Under the pieces are notes generated by a model, which ran no database searches, had not been told where the DNA came from, and saw only the letters and a list, made by a program, of their open reading frames with translations. The position numbers and the translations under genes are program-made. From the NCBI RefSeq assembly GCF_006442975.2, contig NZ_CP083954.1, positions 1,805,501-1,869,500 of the forward strand: DNA of 64,000 nt, written 5' to 3'. Source of the DNA: Mesorhizobium sp. B2-1-1. GTDB lineage: Bacteria > Pseudomonadota > Alphaproteobacteria > Rhizobiales > Rhizobiaceae. This document shows positions 39,111 through 48,272 of this stretch, one piece after another; positions within the stretch are counted from its first letter, which is position 1, and each line of letters begins with the position of its first letter.

Positions 39111-40175
39111 TCAGATCCAGCCGGACAGTTCGCGCCGCACCATCGCCTCGATCACCGCCATGCCTTCGGGACTGTCGTTGAGGCAGGGGATGTGCGCGAA
39201 TCTTCCGCCGCCGGCATGATGGAAGGTTTCCGCCGCCTCGCGGCCGATCTCGTCCAGCGTTTCGATGCAGTCGACGGAAAAGCCGGGGTTGACGAGGGCG
39301 ATCGATTTCACGCCGTCCTTGGCCAGTTTCTCCACCGTCTTGTCGGTGTAGGGCTGCAGCCATTCCTGTGCGCCGAAGCGCGACTGGAAGGTGGTGATCA
39401 GCTTCTTCTCGTTCCAGCCGAGCCTCTCGCGCAGCAGCCGTGTCGTCTCGAGGCAATGCGCGCGGTAAGGATCGCCTCTGTCGGAATAGGGTTTCGGGAT
39501 GCCGTGATAGGAGGTGATGACCACCTCCGGTTCGAAGTCGAGGCTCGCCAGATGCCGTTCGATCGAACGAGCGAGCGCCTCGATATAGACCGGTTCGGCA
39601 TAGTAGGGCGGCACGCTGCGAACAGCGGGCGCCGCGCGCATCTTCATCAGCGCCCGGAACAACTGGTCATTGGCAGTCGCCGTGGTGGTGGCCGAATATT
39701 GCGGATAGAGCGGAAAGGTCAGGATGCGGTCGCAGCCCTGCGCGACCAGGCTTTCGGCGACGCTCGCGGTCGAGGGATTGCCGTAGCGCATCGCCCAGCC
39801 GACGACCACGTCGGGCAGGTCGCGCAATGCCACGGTCAGCTTCTCGGCCTGGGCGCGGGTATAGGTGCGCAGCGGCGACTCGTTGTTCTCGCGATTCCAG
39901 ATCCTGGCATAGTTGGCGCCCGACTTCTTCGGTCGCGTGGTCAGCACCAGGCCGTAGAGGATCGGATACCAGATCGCCTTGTTGAGTTCGATGACGCGCG
40001 GGTCGGACAGGAATTCGCGGAGATAGCGCCACATCGGCCTGAAATCGGTGCCGTCCGGCGTGCCGAGATTGACCAGCATGACGCCGACCTTGCCCGCCTT
40101 GGCCGGCGAATGTCCGGCCGGTCTCGGTCCCACGGTCCTCGCGGGCTTGGCGTCGACAGGAGTGGAAGGCGGCAT
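39111..40175 (-). CDS. hemH: Ferrochelatase
   Basis: A 354-residue enzyme inserting Fe2+ into protoporphyrin IX. Core motifs are VMLVNLGTPDG (about 33-43), TFPLYPQYSATTTA, the metal-binding His in VVITSYHGIPKPY (about 208-220), FQSRFGAQEWLQPYTD (about 258-273) and the Glu in PGFSVDCIETLDEIG. ATG 40175 (MPPSTPVDAKPAR) is preferred over 40244; the first about 25 residues are flexible. Followed on the same strand by an FAD oxidoreductase gene. Confidence 0.95.
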   Translation of the reverse strand: MPPSTPVDAKPARTVGPRPAGHSPAKAGKVGVMLVNLGTPDGTDFRPMWRYLREFLSDPRVIELNKAIWYPILYGLVLTTRPKKSGANYARIWNRENNESPLRTYTRAQAEKLTVALRDLPDVVVGWAMRYGNPSTASVAESLVAQGCDRILTFPLYPQYSATTTATANDQLFRALMKMRAAPAVRSVPPYYAEPVYIEALARSIERHLASLDFEPEVVITSYHGIPKPYSDRGDPYRAHCLETTRLLRERLGWNEKKLITTFQSRFGAQEWLQPYTDKTVEKLAKDGVKSIALVNPGFSVDCIETLDEIGREAAETFHHAGGGRFAHIPCLNDSPEGMAVIEAMVRRELSGWI

Positions 40176-40309
40176 TGCGGGTCTCCGAACACGGCGCGAA
40201 AGTAGCGATGCGGCGCTGCTTTTCAATGCAGCGTCTGGCCGCACCTTACCCGAAACAGGATGCCCGCCCTGTTTCGGGCGGGTGTCCCTGCGCGCAAAGG
40301 CGAAGGCGG

Positions 40310-42334
40310 TTACCTCGGCGGTATGGTCAAGGTCGCGCCGACCGGAAGCCGGCGCGGCTCGTAGCCCTTGTTGGCTTCAGAAATGACTTTCCACCTGGTG
40401 CCGTCGCCATAGGCCTTCTTTGCCAGGTCCCAATAGGTGTCGCCGGCGACGATGACATGGCTGGTTTCGGCCGGTGCGGCCTCGGCGGGCTTTGCCGGCT
40501 CAGCCGGCGCGGGTGTTGCCGGGGCAGGGGCGGCTTCGGCAGGCTTTGCCGGTTCCGCAGGTGCTGGCGTTGCCGGAGCGGCAGGCGTTGCCGGTGCGGG
40601 CGCAGGCGCGGCCTCGGTCGACACGGCCGGCGGCGTGTTGGCGATATCGCCGGAGTTGGCAGGCAGATCGGGCATTGCTTCGGCTGGCTTGGCGGGCTCC
40701 GCCGCAGGCGCGGCCGCTGTCGTCGCGGCGATCTCGGTGATGCGGCCGTCGAGCTTGGGCGTGTAGGGCCGGTGCGCGCCGAGATAGTCGGCGACCACCT
40801 GTTCGAGGCCGGGGCCGTAATCATAGGCGTTCTTGGCCTTTTCGGCGAAAACCTTGTAGCCGTCGCCGCCCTGGCGGACATAGTTGTTGGTGGCGACCAG
40901 ATAGTCCTTGTCGGGATTGAGCGGCGTCCAGGCGCCGTTCTCCATCACCTCGACAGACTTGACGCGGCCGGCATTGGCCGGGGCGGATTTGTCGAAGGCG
41001 TATTTCAGGCCGGCCACCTGCGGGAAGCGGCCGGCGCCGTCTTCGACCTGGCTGAGGCCGCTTTCGAGCCCGGCAACAAGGTCCTTGCCCGAGATCTGGA
41101 AGGTCGCCAGCGTGTTCTGGAAGGGCAGCACGGTCAGCACCTCGCCCATGGTAACGGTGCCCTTGTCGATGGAGGCGCGCAGGCCGCCGCCATTGGAGAT
41201 GACGATCTCGACGCCCTGTCCCTTGACGCGGTCGAGGATGGCGTCGGAGACGAGATTGCCCATCGCGCATTCGCGGGCGCGGCAGCTCTCGCGGCTGCCG
41301 TCGATGACGTCGGTGGTCTCGGCCACTTCCTTGTTCTTCAGCGCTTCGATCGGCGCGCCGAGCTCCTTGATGCGGGCGAGCACGGCGGGATCGGGCGTGA
41401 TCGACTTGTCGAGGAGGATCGGGTCGCCGCTCGCCGACTTGACGACGCCATTGTCGTCGAACACGATCTTGAACTCGCCGAGATATTTCGAATAGGACGC
41501 CGCCTGCACGACCGGTACCTTGTAGCCGTCCGGATTGTCGACCATGGTCGGATAGGGGCCTACCGCCTTCGGATCGGTGTTGGACAAAAGCGTATGGCTG
41601 TGGCCGCCGACGACCACGTCGACGCCCGGGATCTTCGCTATGACATCGCGCTCCCTGTTGTAGCCGATATGGGTCACGGCAACGATCTTGTTGACGCCCT
41701 CTCCCTTCAGCTTCTCGACCTCGGCCGTGATCGACTTGACGTCGTCCTCGATGGCGATGTTGGGGCCGGGAGTGGCGAGTTCGGGCGTATCGTTGGTGAC
41801 GGCGCCGATGATGCCGATCTTCTGGCCGCCGACCTCGACGACGATGGACGGCTTGACGCGGTCACCGAGCTTGGACTGCGCGTTGGCTTTCACATTGGCG
41901 CCGAGCACGGGGAACTTGATCATGTCGAGGAACGGCGCCAATGCCGTTTCGCCGTCGTCGAATTCATGATTGCCGAGCGCCATGGCATCGAACTTCATGT
42001 CGTTGAGGAACTCGCCTTCGGCCTTGCCCTTGTAAGTCGTGTAGAACAGCGAACCCTGAAAATTGTCGCCGGCGCTGAGCAACAGCACGTTCTGGCCTTC
42101 CAGCTTCTTGCGCTCCCGCGCGATCGCCGTGACCAGCCGGCCGGCTCCGCCGACGCATTCGCCCTTTGTCTCCTCGTCCGCCGAGCAGGTGGATTCGTAT
42201 TTGTTGTTGCTTTCGATGCGGCTGTGCCAGTCGTTGATGTGCAGGATATTCAGCGTGTAATCGGCAAAAGATGCGCCGGCCGACAGGCCCAGCGTCGACG
42301 CGGAAAGGGCGGCAATGGCGGCAAGCTTCTTCAT
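40310..42334 (-). CDS. 5'-nucleotidase/2',3'-cyclic phosphodiesterase-like protein with C-terminal LysM domain
   Basis: A 674-residue secreted protein. Signal peptide MKKLAAIAALSASTLGLSAGASFA. Metallophosphatase domain about 25-300: NILHINDWHSRIES, LLLSAGDNFQGSLF, MALGNHEFDDG, THIGYNRE and VGGHSHTLL give the two-metal site. The 5'-nucleotidase C-terminal domain covers about 335-520. Then about 90 residues of Pro/Ala/Glu repeats (PATPAPAEPAKPAEAAP twice) and a LysM at 625-674 (SHVIVAGDTYWDLAKKAYGD…LTIPPR). It should release nucleosides from periplasmic nucleotides, anchored to peptidoglycan by LysM. That fusion is unusual for UshA-type enzymes. Confidence 0.92.
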   Translation of the reverse strand: MKKLAAIAALSASTLGLSAGASFADYTLNILHINDWHSRIESNNKYESTCSADEETKGECVGGAGRLVTAIARERKKLEGQNVLLLSAGDNFQGSLFYTTYKGKAEGEFLNDMKFDAMALGNHEFDDGETALAPFLDMIKFPVLGANVKANAQSKLGDRVKPSIVVEVGGQKIGIIGAVTNDTPELATPGPNIAIEDDVKSITAEVEKLKGEGVNKIVAVTHIGYNRERDVIAKIPGVDVVVGGHSHTLLSNTDPKAVGPYPTMVDNPDGYKVPVVQAASYSKYLGEFKIVFDDNGVVKSASGDPILLDKSITPDPAVLARIKELGAPIEALKNKEVAETTDVIDGSRESCRARECAMGNLVSDAILDRVKGQGVEIVISNGGGLRASIDKGTVTMGEVLTVLPFQNTLATFQISGKDLVAGLESGLSQVEDGAGRFPQVAGLKYAFDKSAPANAGRVKSVEVMENGAWTPLNPDKDYLVATNNYVRQGGDGYKVFAEKAKNAYDYGPGLEQVVADYLGAHRPYTPKLDGRITEIAATTAAAPAAEPAKPAEAMPDLPANSGDIANTPPAVSTEAAPAPAPATPAAPATPAPAEPAKPAEAAPAPATPAPAEPAKPAEAAPAETSHVIVAGDTYWDLAKKAYGDGTRWKVISEANKGYEPRRLPVGATLTIPPR

Positions 42335-42482
42335 CTTCGTCTCCCGGATAGGCTGATCAGAGCCGTTTAGCGCTCTTGCTTGACCGGTCTCTAACAGCCG
42401 GCTTTTTCAGCCATGTTCCCATCGCGTTCCGGAGCATGCAAGGGAAAATCGGGGCAAAACCCCGTTGATCTCTGCGGGGCAC

Positions 42483-42515
42483 AAAAAAGGACGGCGGCCA
42501 TTGGCCGCCGTCCTT
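42483..42515 (-). terminator. Terminator after omp10
   Basis: On the reverse strand AAGGACGGCGGCC (42515-42503) pairs with GGCCGCCGTCCTT (42499-42487) around a 3-base loop, followed by a run of T (opposite 42483-42488). It lies 22 bases after the omp10 stop. Confidence 0.92.
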
Positions 42516-42537
42516 GGATGTCTGAATGCCTGGCGGT

Positions 42538-42915
42538 TCAGGCGCGCCGGGTCAACACGAAATTCTGGCCGGAGCCGCTGGTGCAGTTGAGCTGGCTGGT
42601 GGACACCAGCAAGCAGTTGAAGCTCACCGGAGTCTGCCGGATCAGCGAGGTACCGTGGATCTCGACCGAAGTGGCGCCGGTCATCGTATAGGTACCGTCG
42701 GACAGCTTCTGGCCGGTATCGGTCGCTACCGTGGTGAAGGTTCCGCCGGCAAAGGTCGAAAGACCGGTGCCCTTGGCGTCGATCCAGGAGCCTTCGACGC
42801 CCTTCGGCGCGGCCCCTATCGACGGCTCGTCGGGACCGCTGGTTGCACAAGCGGCCAGCCCCACCATCGTGGCCGCCGCAACACTCATCGAAAGAATCTT
42901 GCGCGCAATGGTCAT
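42538..42915 (-). CDS. omp10: Outer-membrane lipoprotein Omp10
   Basis: A 125-residue lipoprotein homologous to Brucella Omp10. The signal peptide MTIARKILSMSVAAATMVGLAAC ends in lipobox LAAC (Cys23 acylated). The mature domain has the AprI/Inh-like small barrel pattern: GVEGSWIDAKGTGLSTFAGG, LSDGTYTMTGATSVEIHG, SFNCLLVSTSQLNCTSG (two Cys likely bonded) and the end FVLTRRA. The ribosome site GAGGAGAGG lies 8 bases before ATG 42915; in-frame sequence up to 43050 is not coding-like. Surface antigen role known in Brucella; function otherwise unclear. Confidence 0.88.
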   Translation of the reverse strand: MTIARKILSMSVAAATMVGLAACATSGPDEPSIGAAPKGVEGSWIDAKGTGLSTFAGGTFTTVATDTGQKLSDGTYTMTGATSVEIHGTSLIRQTPVSFNCLLVSTSQLNCTSGSGQNFVLTRRA

Positions 42916-43101
42916 GTAAAAATCCTCTCCTCGCCCGTCGGCCCGAAATCGGAAAACGACTTTCGGAAAGCACGGTGCATGCATCCAAGTTTCAAGAGCG
43001 CAGTTCATGCGTCCAGATGGACGCGGCTTGCTCCCGTCCGCATCCTTCAATCGCCCGATTTCCGGGCGATTGCAAGGCAGTGAGGCATGCTTGGCGCGAC
43101 G

Positions 43102-44547
43102 CTATCGCACCAGGATGTTGCGGAATTGCCACGGGTCGTTCCGGTCGAGGTCCTCCGGAAACAGGCCGGGCCGATTATCGAGCGGTGTCCAGTCGGTATA
43201 ATAGCCCTTCACCGGTCCGAGATATTGCGACTGCACGTCCAGACAGCGCTTGTAGTTCATTTCGTCGGCCTCGACGATGCCGGCCTCGGGGTTCTCCAGC
43301 GCCCAGACCATGCCGGCCAGAACCGCCGAGGTGACCTGCATGCCGGTGGCGTTCTGGTAAGGCGCCAGCTTGCGCGCTTCGGCAAGCGACAGTTGCGAGC
43401 CGTACCAGTAGGCGTTCTTGTCATGGCCGTAGAGCAGCACGCCGAGCTCGTCTACGCCATCGACCAGTTCGTTTTCGTCCAGCACATGGTGTACCGGTTG
43501 CGCCTTGCCGGCGGCGCCGAACATTTCATGCAGCGACAGCACCGCGTCGTTGCAGGGATGGTAGGCGTAGTGGCAGGTCGGGCGGTACTGAACCTTGCCC
43601 TTTTTTGAGCGCACGGTGAAGAAATCGGCGATCGAGATCGCCTCGTTGTGGGTCACCAGGAAGCCGTATTGCGCACCTGGCGTCGGGCACCACGAGCGCA
43701 CGCGCGTGTTGGCGCCGGGCTGCTCCAGATAGATTGCAGCCTTGGAACCATGCTTGTGTTTCTTGCCGTTCTTGGGCATCCATTTCTCATGCGTGCCCCA
43801 GCCGAGTTCGGCGGGCTGCAGGCCCTCGGAAATGAAGCCCTCGACCGACCAGGTGTTCCAGAACACGTCCATCGGCTTCGGCTTCTTGGTGCGCTGGGTG
43901 TCGCGCTCGGCGATGTGGATGCCCTTGACGCCCGCCTTCCTCATGAGCTTCGCCCAGCCCTCGCGGTCTTCCTGCGCGGGTTCCGAAAACTCGAGGCCGA
44001 GATCGGTGGCCAGGTTGACCAATGCCTGCTTGACGAACCACGAGACCATGCCTGGATTGGCGCCGCAGGTGGAGACCGCGGTCGCGCCGCCGGGCTTGTC
44101 GTGCTTTTCCTTGAGCAGCGACTCGCGCAACGCATAGTTGGTGCGGCTGGCATTGTCGGCCTCGGCATCGAAATAGAAACCGAGCCATGGCTCGACGACC
44201 GTGTCGATGTAGAGCACGCCGAGCTTGCGGCAGAGTCGCATCAGATCCACCGAGCCGGTGTCGACCGACAGGTTGACGCAAAAACCCTGGCCGCCGCCAT
44301 TGGTCAGAAGCGGGGTCAGGAGCTTCTTGTAATTCTTCTCGGTCACCGCATCCTGCATGAAGGTGATGCCGCGCTCGTCGAGCAGCGCGCGGTCGGTGCC
44401 GAGCGGGTCGATGACCGTCATGCGCGATTTGTCGAACTTGAAATGGCGCTCGATCAGCGGCAGCGTGCCCCGTCCGATCGAGCCGAAGCCGATCATCACC
44501 ACAGGGCCGGTGATCTCACCGTAAACGGGCCAGTTTTCATTCGCCAT
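43102..44547 (-). CDS. hss: Homospermidine synthase
   Basis: A 481-residue NAD+-dependent enzyme making sym-homospermidine from two putrescines, the main long polyamine of rhizobia. The Rossmann segment is VVMIGFGSIGRGTLPLIERHF (split about 17-36), followed by CVNLSVDTGSVDLM, YIDTVVEPWLGFY and GATAVSTCGANPGMVSWFVKQAL. AAGGAG precedes ATG 44547, preferred over 44598. It stands alone on this strand between omp10 and a heme N-demethylase-like gene; no ornithine decarboxylase is in the window. Confidence 0.95.
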   Translation of the reverse strand: MANENWPVYGEITGPVVMIGFGSIGRGTLPLIERHFKFDKSRMTVIDPLGTDRALLDERGITFMQDAVTEKNYKKLLTPLLTNGGGQGFCVNLSVDTGSVDLMRLCRKLGVLYIDTVVEPWLGFYFDAEADNASRTNYALRESLLKEKHDKPGGATAVSTCGANPGMVSWFVKQALVNLATDLGLEFSEPAQEDREGWAKLMRKAGVKGIHIAERDTQRTKKPKPMDVFWNTWSVEGFISEGLQPAELGWGTHEKWMPKNGKKHKHGSKAAIYLEQPGANTRVRSWCPTPGAQYGFLVTHNEAISIADFFTVRSKKGKVQYRPTCHYAYHPCNDAVLSLHEMFGAAGKAQPVHHVLDENELVDGVDELGVLLYGHDKNAYWYGSQLSLAEARKLAPYQNATGMQVTSAVLAGMVWALENPEAGIVEADEMNYKRCLDVQSQYLGPVKGYYTDWTPLDNRPGLFPEDLDRNDPWQFRNILVR

Positions 44548-44657
44548 TTTATCGAGCACTCCTTCAGACAGGTGCAAAACCCGGGCATTCTCGCCCAACG
44601 GGCATGCGCTACATCACAGATCATTGTCATAAACCAGTGAAAAGCGCCAACCGCCGG

Positions 44658-45581
44658 TCAGGCGGCGTTCGCCATTTGGTTAAGGACGCCGACCAGCCGG
44701 TCGCGGTCTGATGTCAAGCCCTTGTAATCGAGCTGGGCGATGTCGAGCGCTTCGAGCTGGGCAGCGAAAGCCGGAGCCAGCGTCGCCCGGTCGGGGTGAT
44801 GCGCCAACGCCGCCAGCGGGTCGAGATGAATGCGGATGGTGAACAGGATGTCGCCCGAGACGGGCAGCTTTCGAAGCGTCTGCCGCTCGACGCGGATGAA
44901 GGCGTGGGCATTGGCGTCGCCATCGGCAAATCGCGACGGGCGGCTGGCGGCGCGCTCGATTCGCTCGACATTGGACAGCGGGTGGTAGAGCGCATCGCCC
45001 GATTGAATCGACCAGTTGTAGCGCTCCACGGCCTGGCCCTGGAGGCCGTCGAACATGCGGTTGATCAGCTCGGCCGGCCGCGTGCCAGGGCCAAAACCCG
45101 GCACAGGCGCATGGATCTGCTGCAACGGCTTGCCGAATTTTTCGAGCAGCGACCAGGACGAGGGAAAGCAGAGCGAGCCGGCGGCGAGCCGCCAGCCGTC
45201 TTCGCCGCGGCGCATCAGGATCAGGTCTTCCTGGACGAGCAGCGAGGCCGCGACAAGCGGCGCCTTGGCGAAGTCGCCCTCGGGATTGCCGGCGGCGCCG
45301 ATCACCTCGACCCCGCCACTGGCACGCCGATGGGTCTCGGGAAATGCCCGCGGCAAGTGCGCTTCGAGCAGGTCGAGCACTTCGCGCTGAGCATCGCGCG
45401 TGCCGTCTTCCTCGACGAACACGGTGCCGGGCATTTCGGCATAGAGCCGCTGCTTCTCGGCGAGGAACGGCAGGAGATGTTCGTCGACTTCGATCCAGTC
45501 GGCCAGGGCAAGCGGCTTCAGCCCGATGGTGAACAGCTTGGACGAGCCATCATAGGGCGTGTGGGTGGGCAGCGATGTCAT
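44658..45581 (-). CDS. Heme-dependent oxidative N-demethylase family protein (DUF3445)
   Basis: A 307-residue soluble protein of the DUF3445/HODM family. Landmarks are GLKPLALADWIEVDEHL (about 20-36), LRRGEDGWRLAAGSLCFPSSW-type core (here LMRRGEDGWRLAAGSLCFPSSW split about 136-157), INRMFDGLQ, ERYNWSIQSG (about 200-209) and VERQTLRKLPVSGDILFTIRI. Characterised fungal/bacterial relatives oxidatively demethylate dimethylamine using heme. It is 3 bases from the class IV aminotransferase gene downstream numbering and likely in one reverse-strand operon with pabB and the aminotransferase. Confidence 0.85.
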   Translation of the reverse strand: MTSLPTHTPYDGSSKLFTIGLKPLALADWIEVDEHLLPFLAEKQRLYAEMPGTVFVEEDGTRDAQREVLDLLEAHLPRAFPETHRRASGGVEVIGAAGNPEGDFAKAPLVAASLLVQEDLILMRRGEDGWRLAAGSLCFPSSWSLLEKFGKPLQQIHAPVPGFGPGTRPAELINRMFDGLQGQAVERYNWSIQSGDALYHPLSNVERIERAASRPSRFADGDANAHAFIRVERQTLRKLPVSGDILFTIRIHLDPLAALAHHPDRATLAPAFAAQLEALDIAQLDYKGLTSDRDRLVGVLNQMANAA

Positions 45582-45584
45582 GCT

Positions 45585-46247
45585 TCAGATCAGTTTTGCC
45601 GGGATCAAGCCGCGCAGTGAATTGCCGACATAGAGCGCCCTGGCGGATTTCAAGTCGTCAAAGCTGTAGATCGCCTCGCGGGCGCGGCCTTCATCCAGAA
45701 GCGCGCCGCGCAATATGCCAGGCAGCAGCCCGCAATCGAGGCGGGGCGTCAAAAGCATGCCGTCGCCGAAATCGGCGAAGACATTGGTGATGGTGCCTTC
45801 GCACATCTCGCCACGCTCGTTGGCCAACAGCACTTCGTCGGCCTGGGTGATGAGGTATTCGGCACGGGCATGCGCGTAGACCTGCCGGCGGCTGGTCTTG
45901 TGGCGCAGCAGCATGTCGTTCGAATCGAGCCTCGTGCGCGCCAGCCGCAGCGTCCAAACCTTATCGGCGGCGAGCGGCTCATAGGGCTGGACCGAGGCGG
46001 CCGCGTCGCCACTGCGCGCCAAAGCCAGGCGCGTGCGCAAGGCGTTGCGCGCGCCATCGACAGCCTTGCCCAACACGTCACCGATACGTTGCGGGTCGCA
46101 GGCAAAACCGAGTTCGGCCGCCGAACCATAGAGGCGCGCCAGATGCCGCTCCAAGCGCAGGAAGCCCGTGGCCGGCTCCCAGCGCATGGTCTCGATCAAT
46201 TCGAAACCGGCGGCGTTCCCGTCGCGAAGCGGGCTTTCAAGAGACAC
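45585..46247 (-). CDS. pabC: Class IV aminotransferase, probable aminodeoxychorismate lyase
   Basis: A 220-residue PLP enzyme of fold type IV. Seen are FELIETMRWEPATGFLRLERHLARL (split about 14-38), the Schiff-base Lys in LLRHKTSRRQVYAHA (about 122-136), EVLLANERGEMCEGTITNVF (about 145-164, with conserved Glu and TN) and LPGILRGALLDEG. Its place directly after pabB and the length support 4-amino-4-deoxychorismate lyase, which completes p-aminobenzoate for folate. GTG 46247 has AGGAGGAG 8 bases upstream and makes the gene overlap the pabB end by 52 bases. Confidence 0.85.
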   Translation of the reverse strand: MSLESPLRDGNAAGFELIETMRWEPATGFLRLERHLARLYGSAAELGFACDPQRIGDVLGKAVDGARNALRTRLALARSGDAAASVQPYEPLAADKVWTLRLARTRLDSNDMLLRHKTSRRQVYAHARAEYLITQADEVLLANERGEMCEGTITNVFADFGDGMLLTPRLDCGLLPGILRGALLDEGRAREAIYSFDDLKSARALYVGNSLRGLIPAKLI

Positions 46248-47341
46248 TCCTGATACTCCTCCTGCGCGGTTGAATCGAAGACGATGCCGCCGCCGACATT
46301 GTAGACGGCCTCGCCGCCGGGAAAGAGCGAGATTGTGCGGATCGCCACGGAAAAGCGCATCGTGCCGCCGGGCGCGATCCAGCCGATGGCGCCGCAATAG
46401 ACATCGCGGGGCGTGCCTTCAAGGTCATGCAGGATCTCCATGGCGCGGATTTTCGGCGCGCCGGTAATGGAGCCGCAGGGAAACAGCGCTGCAAAAATCT
46501 GGCGGATCGTGAGGCCCGGCAGCAGCTTCGCCCTGACGTCGCTTACCATCTGGTGGACGGTCGGATAGGTCTCGATGCGGAACAGCTCTGGCACTTCCAG
46601 CGTACCGACCTCGCTGATCAGCGAGATGTCGTTGCGAAGCAGGTCGACGATCATCCGGTTCTCGGCCTGGTTCTTCTCGTCATTGCGCAGGAAGGTTTTC
46701 TGGCGCTCGTCGTCGGCTTCCGCCGCACCACGCGGCGCCGTGCCCTTCATCGGATGCGTCTCGACCATGCCCTGCGCGTCGATCTCGAAGAACAGTTCGG
46801 GTGAGCGCGACAGCACGACCGGATCGCCAAGCGAAACCAGGGCACCATATTTCACCGGCTGGCGTTCGGTCAGCGCGTCGAAGGCGGCGAGCGGATCGCC
46901 CGACCATTGCGCATGCACCGGGAAGGTCAGGTTGCCCTGGTAGCAGTCGCCTTGCCTGATGTGCCGGTGCAGCCGCGAGAACCGCTTCTCGTAATCCTCG
47001 AACGACCATGTCGCCCTTGCATCGAAGATCGGGCCGTTGGTCGCCGCCGCCTTGCGGGGCGGCACCGGCTCTTGCACCGGCGCGTCAAAGACGCCCAGGC
47101 AGACCAGCGGGGCGCGGCGCCCGGCCGGCAGCAACGGAACGAGCTTCGGCTCCAGCAGGTAGCCCGCCTCGTACGAGAAGTAGCCGGCAAGCCACTTGCC
47201 GGCATCATGCGCCGCCTGGGCCGCCTGCAGCGCGGCCGAGAAATCCCGGGCCTCGTGCGCCGTGATGATGTCGTCCGGTCGGTCGAAAACGAGCTGGCGC
47301 GCGCTTTCGTCATTGCGGAAAATTGCGGCGGGCAGGGGCAT
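46196..47341 (-). CDS. pabB: Aminodeoxychorismate synthase component I
   Basis: A 381-residue chorismate-utilising enzyme. Conserved stretches are FEDYEKRFSRLHRHIRQGDCYQGNLT (split about 93-118), FFEIDAQGMVETHPMKGTAPRG (split about 183-204, with the catalytic Lys/Thr region), ENRMIVDLLRNDIS (about 226-239), LFPCGSITGAPKIRAME and FSVAIRTI (near 350). It aminates chorismate with ammonia from PabA. ATG 47341 (MPLPAAIFRNDES) gives the usual start. The stop lies inside the following aminotransferase gene, a 52-base overlap. Confidence 0.93.
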   Translation of the reverse strand: MPLPAAIFRNDESARQLVFDRPDDIITAHEARDFSAALQAAQAAHDAGKWLAGYFSYEAGYLLEPKLVPLLPAGRRAPLVCLGVFDAPVQEPVPPRKAAATNGPIFDARATWSFEDYEKRFSRLHRHIRQGDCYQGNLTFPVHAQWSGDPLAAFDALTERQPVKYGALVSLGDPVVLSRSPELFFEIDAQGMVETHPMKGTAPRGAAEADDERQKTFLRNDEKNQAENRMIVDLLRNDISLISEVGTLEVPELFRIETYPTVHQMVSDVRAKLLPGLTIRQIFAALFPCGSITGAPKIRAMEILHDLEGTPRDVYCGAIGWIAPGGTMRFSVAIRTISLFPGGEAVYNVGGGIVFDSTAQEEYQECLLKARFATGTPPVSN

Positions 47342-47546
47342 GGAACTCGGCGCGTGGATCGATGAAGCCAATGATGGCTCTATATGGGGGGCCAGCCGCG
47401 CGCAATCGAGGGAGCGGCACCTTGCCACTTAAAGCCGACCTCTGGCCCCACCTTTGGCCCGACCTGTGGACAGACCTGCGGCCAAAAACAAACCGGCGGC
47501 GCTTCGTTCGCGCCGCCGGCCGCAATCGTCGGATCTGCCCTGTCGC

Positions 47547-48272
47547 TCAGGTGTTGCTGGCGGTTCCGGCCGACGGAAACTGCCTGGCGAATTCCGCCTC
47601 GTTGCCGGCGGCGAGCAGCTTGGCCTGCTCGATCCAGCGCTCGCGCGCGATACGGCCGTCGAAATTCATGACGTCCTCGATCCGCTTGATATCAGCGGCT
47701 GTCCAGGCGGCGATCTGGGCAAAGCTGGTGACGCCTTGTGCCCTGAGCAGCTTCTCGTTGACCGGGCCGATACCGATCAGCCGGCGCAGATTGTCGGGTT
47801 TGCCGGAAGCCGCCTTGGCCGGCGCGGCCTTCGCCGGTGCCGCCTTCCTGGGCGCCGCGCTGGCCTTGGGTGCCGCCTTGGCGGCAGCGGCCTTCGGCGC
47901 GCCAGTCTTCGCGGCGCTGGAAGCGGCCTTGGCCGCAGCCGGCTTCCTGGGCGCCGGCTTGGCCGCCGGAGCGGATTTGGCAGGGGTGGGCGTCGACATC
48001 AAGGCGGCCGGCGCCGGCGCCGCCGCCTTTGCCGGGCCGGAGCCGGTCGAGGCCTCGCGCAGCTGGCGCTCGAGATCGGCGCGGGTGCGCCCGCAGGCAT
48101 CCAACTCGCCGGTCAGGCGATCGCTGTCGGCCCGCAGCCGGTCGCGCTCGCTGCGTGTGCGGTCGAGGTCGCCGCGCAAGCTGTCGAGCTCACCGCGCAG
48201 GCGTCCCCAGATGAACCAGCCAACCAGCACACCCACAAGGAACGCCAGGAGCATGTAGAAAAAAGTGCCCAT
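47547..48272 (-). CDS. Membrane-anchored coiled-coil protein with C-terminal helix-hairpin-helix domain
   Basis: A 241-residue protein: one N-terminal membrane helix (FFYMLLAFLVGVLVGWFIWG, about 4-23), a heptad-like coiled coil (about 24-75: RLRGELDSLRGDLDRTRSERDRLRADS…), an Ala/Lys/Pro-rich linker (about 82-160), and a helix-hairpin-helix domain (about 160-222: DNLRRLIGIGPVNEKLLRAQGVTSFAQIAAW). The HhH resembles the DUF4332/flap-endonuclease-like 5' nuclease-type domains that bind DNA or RNA polymerase-like partners. The combination suggests a membrane tether for nucleic acid. Standalone gene. Confidence 0.82.
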   Translation of the reverse strand: MGTFFYMLLAFLVGVLVGWFIWGRLRGELDSLRGDLDRTRSERDRLRADSDRLTGELDACGRTRADLERQLREASTGSGPAKAAAPAPAALMSTPTPAKSAPAAKPAPRKPAAAKAASSAAKTGAPKAAAAKAAPKASAAPRKAAPAKAAPAKAASGKPDNLRRLIGIGPVNEKLLRAQGVTSFAQIAAWTAADIKRIEDVMNFDGRIARERWIEQAKLLAAGNEAEFARQFPSAGTASNT

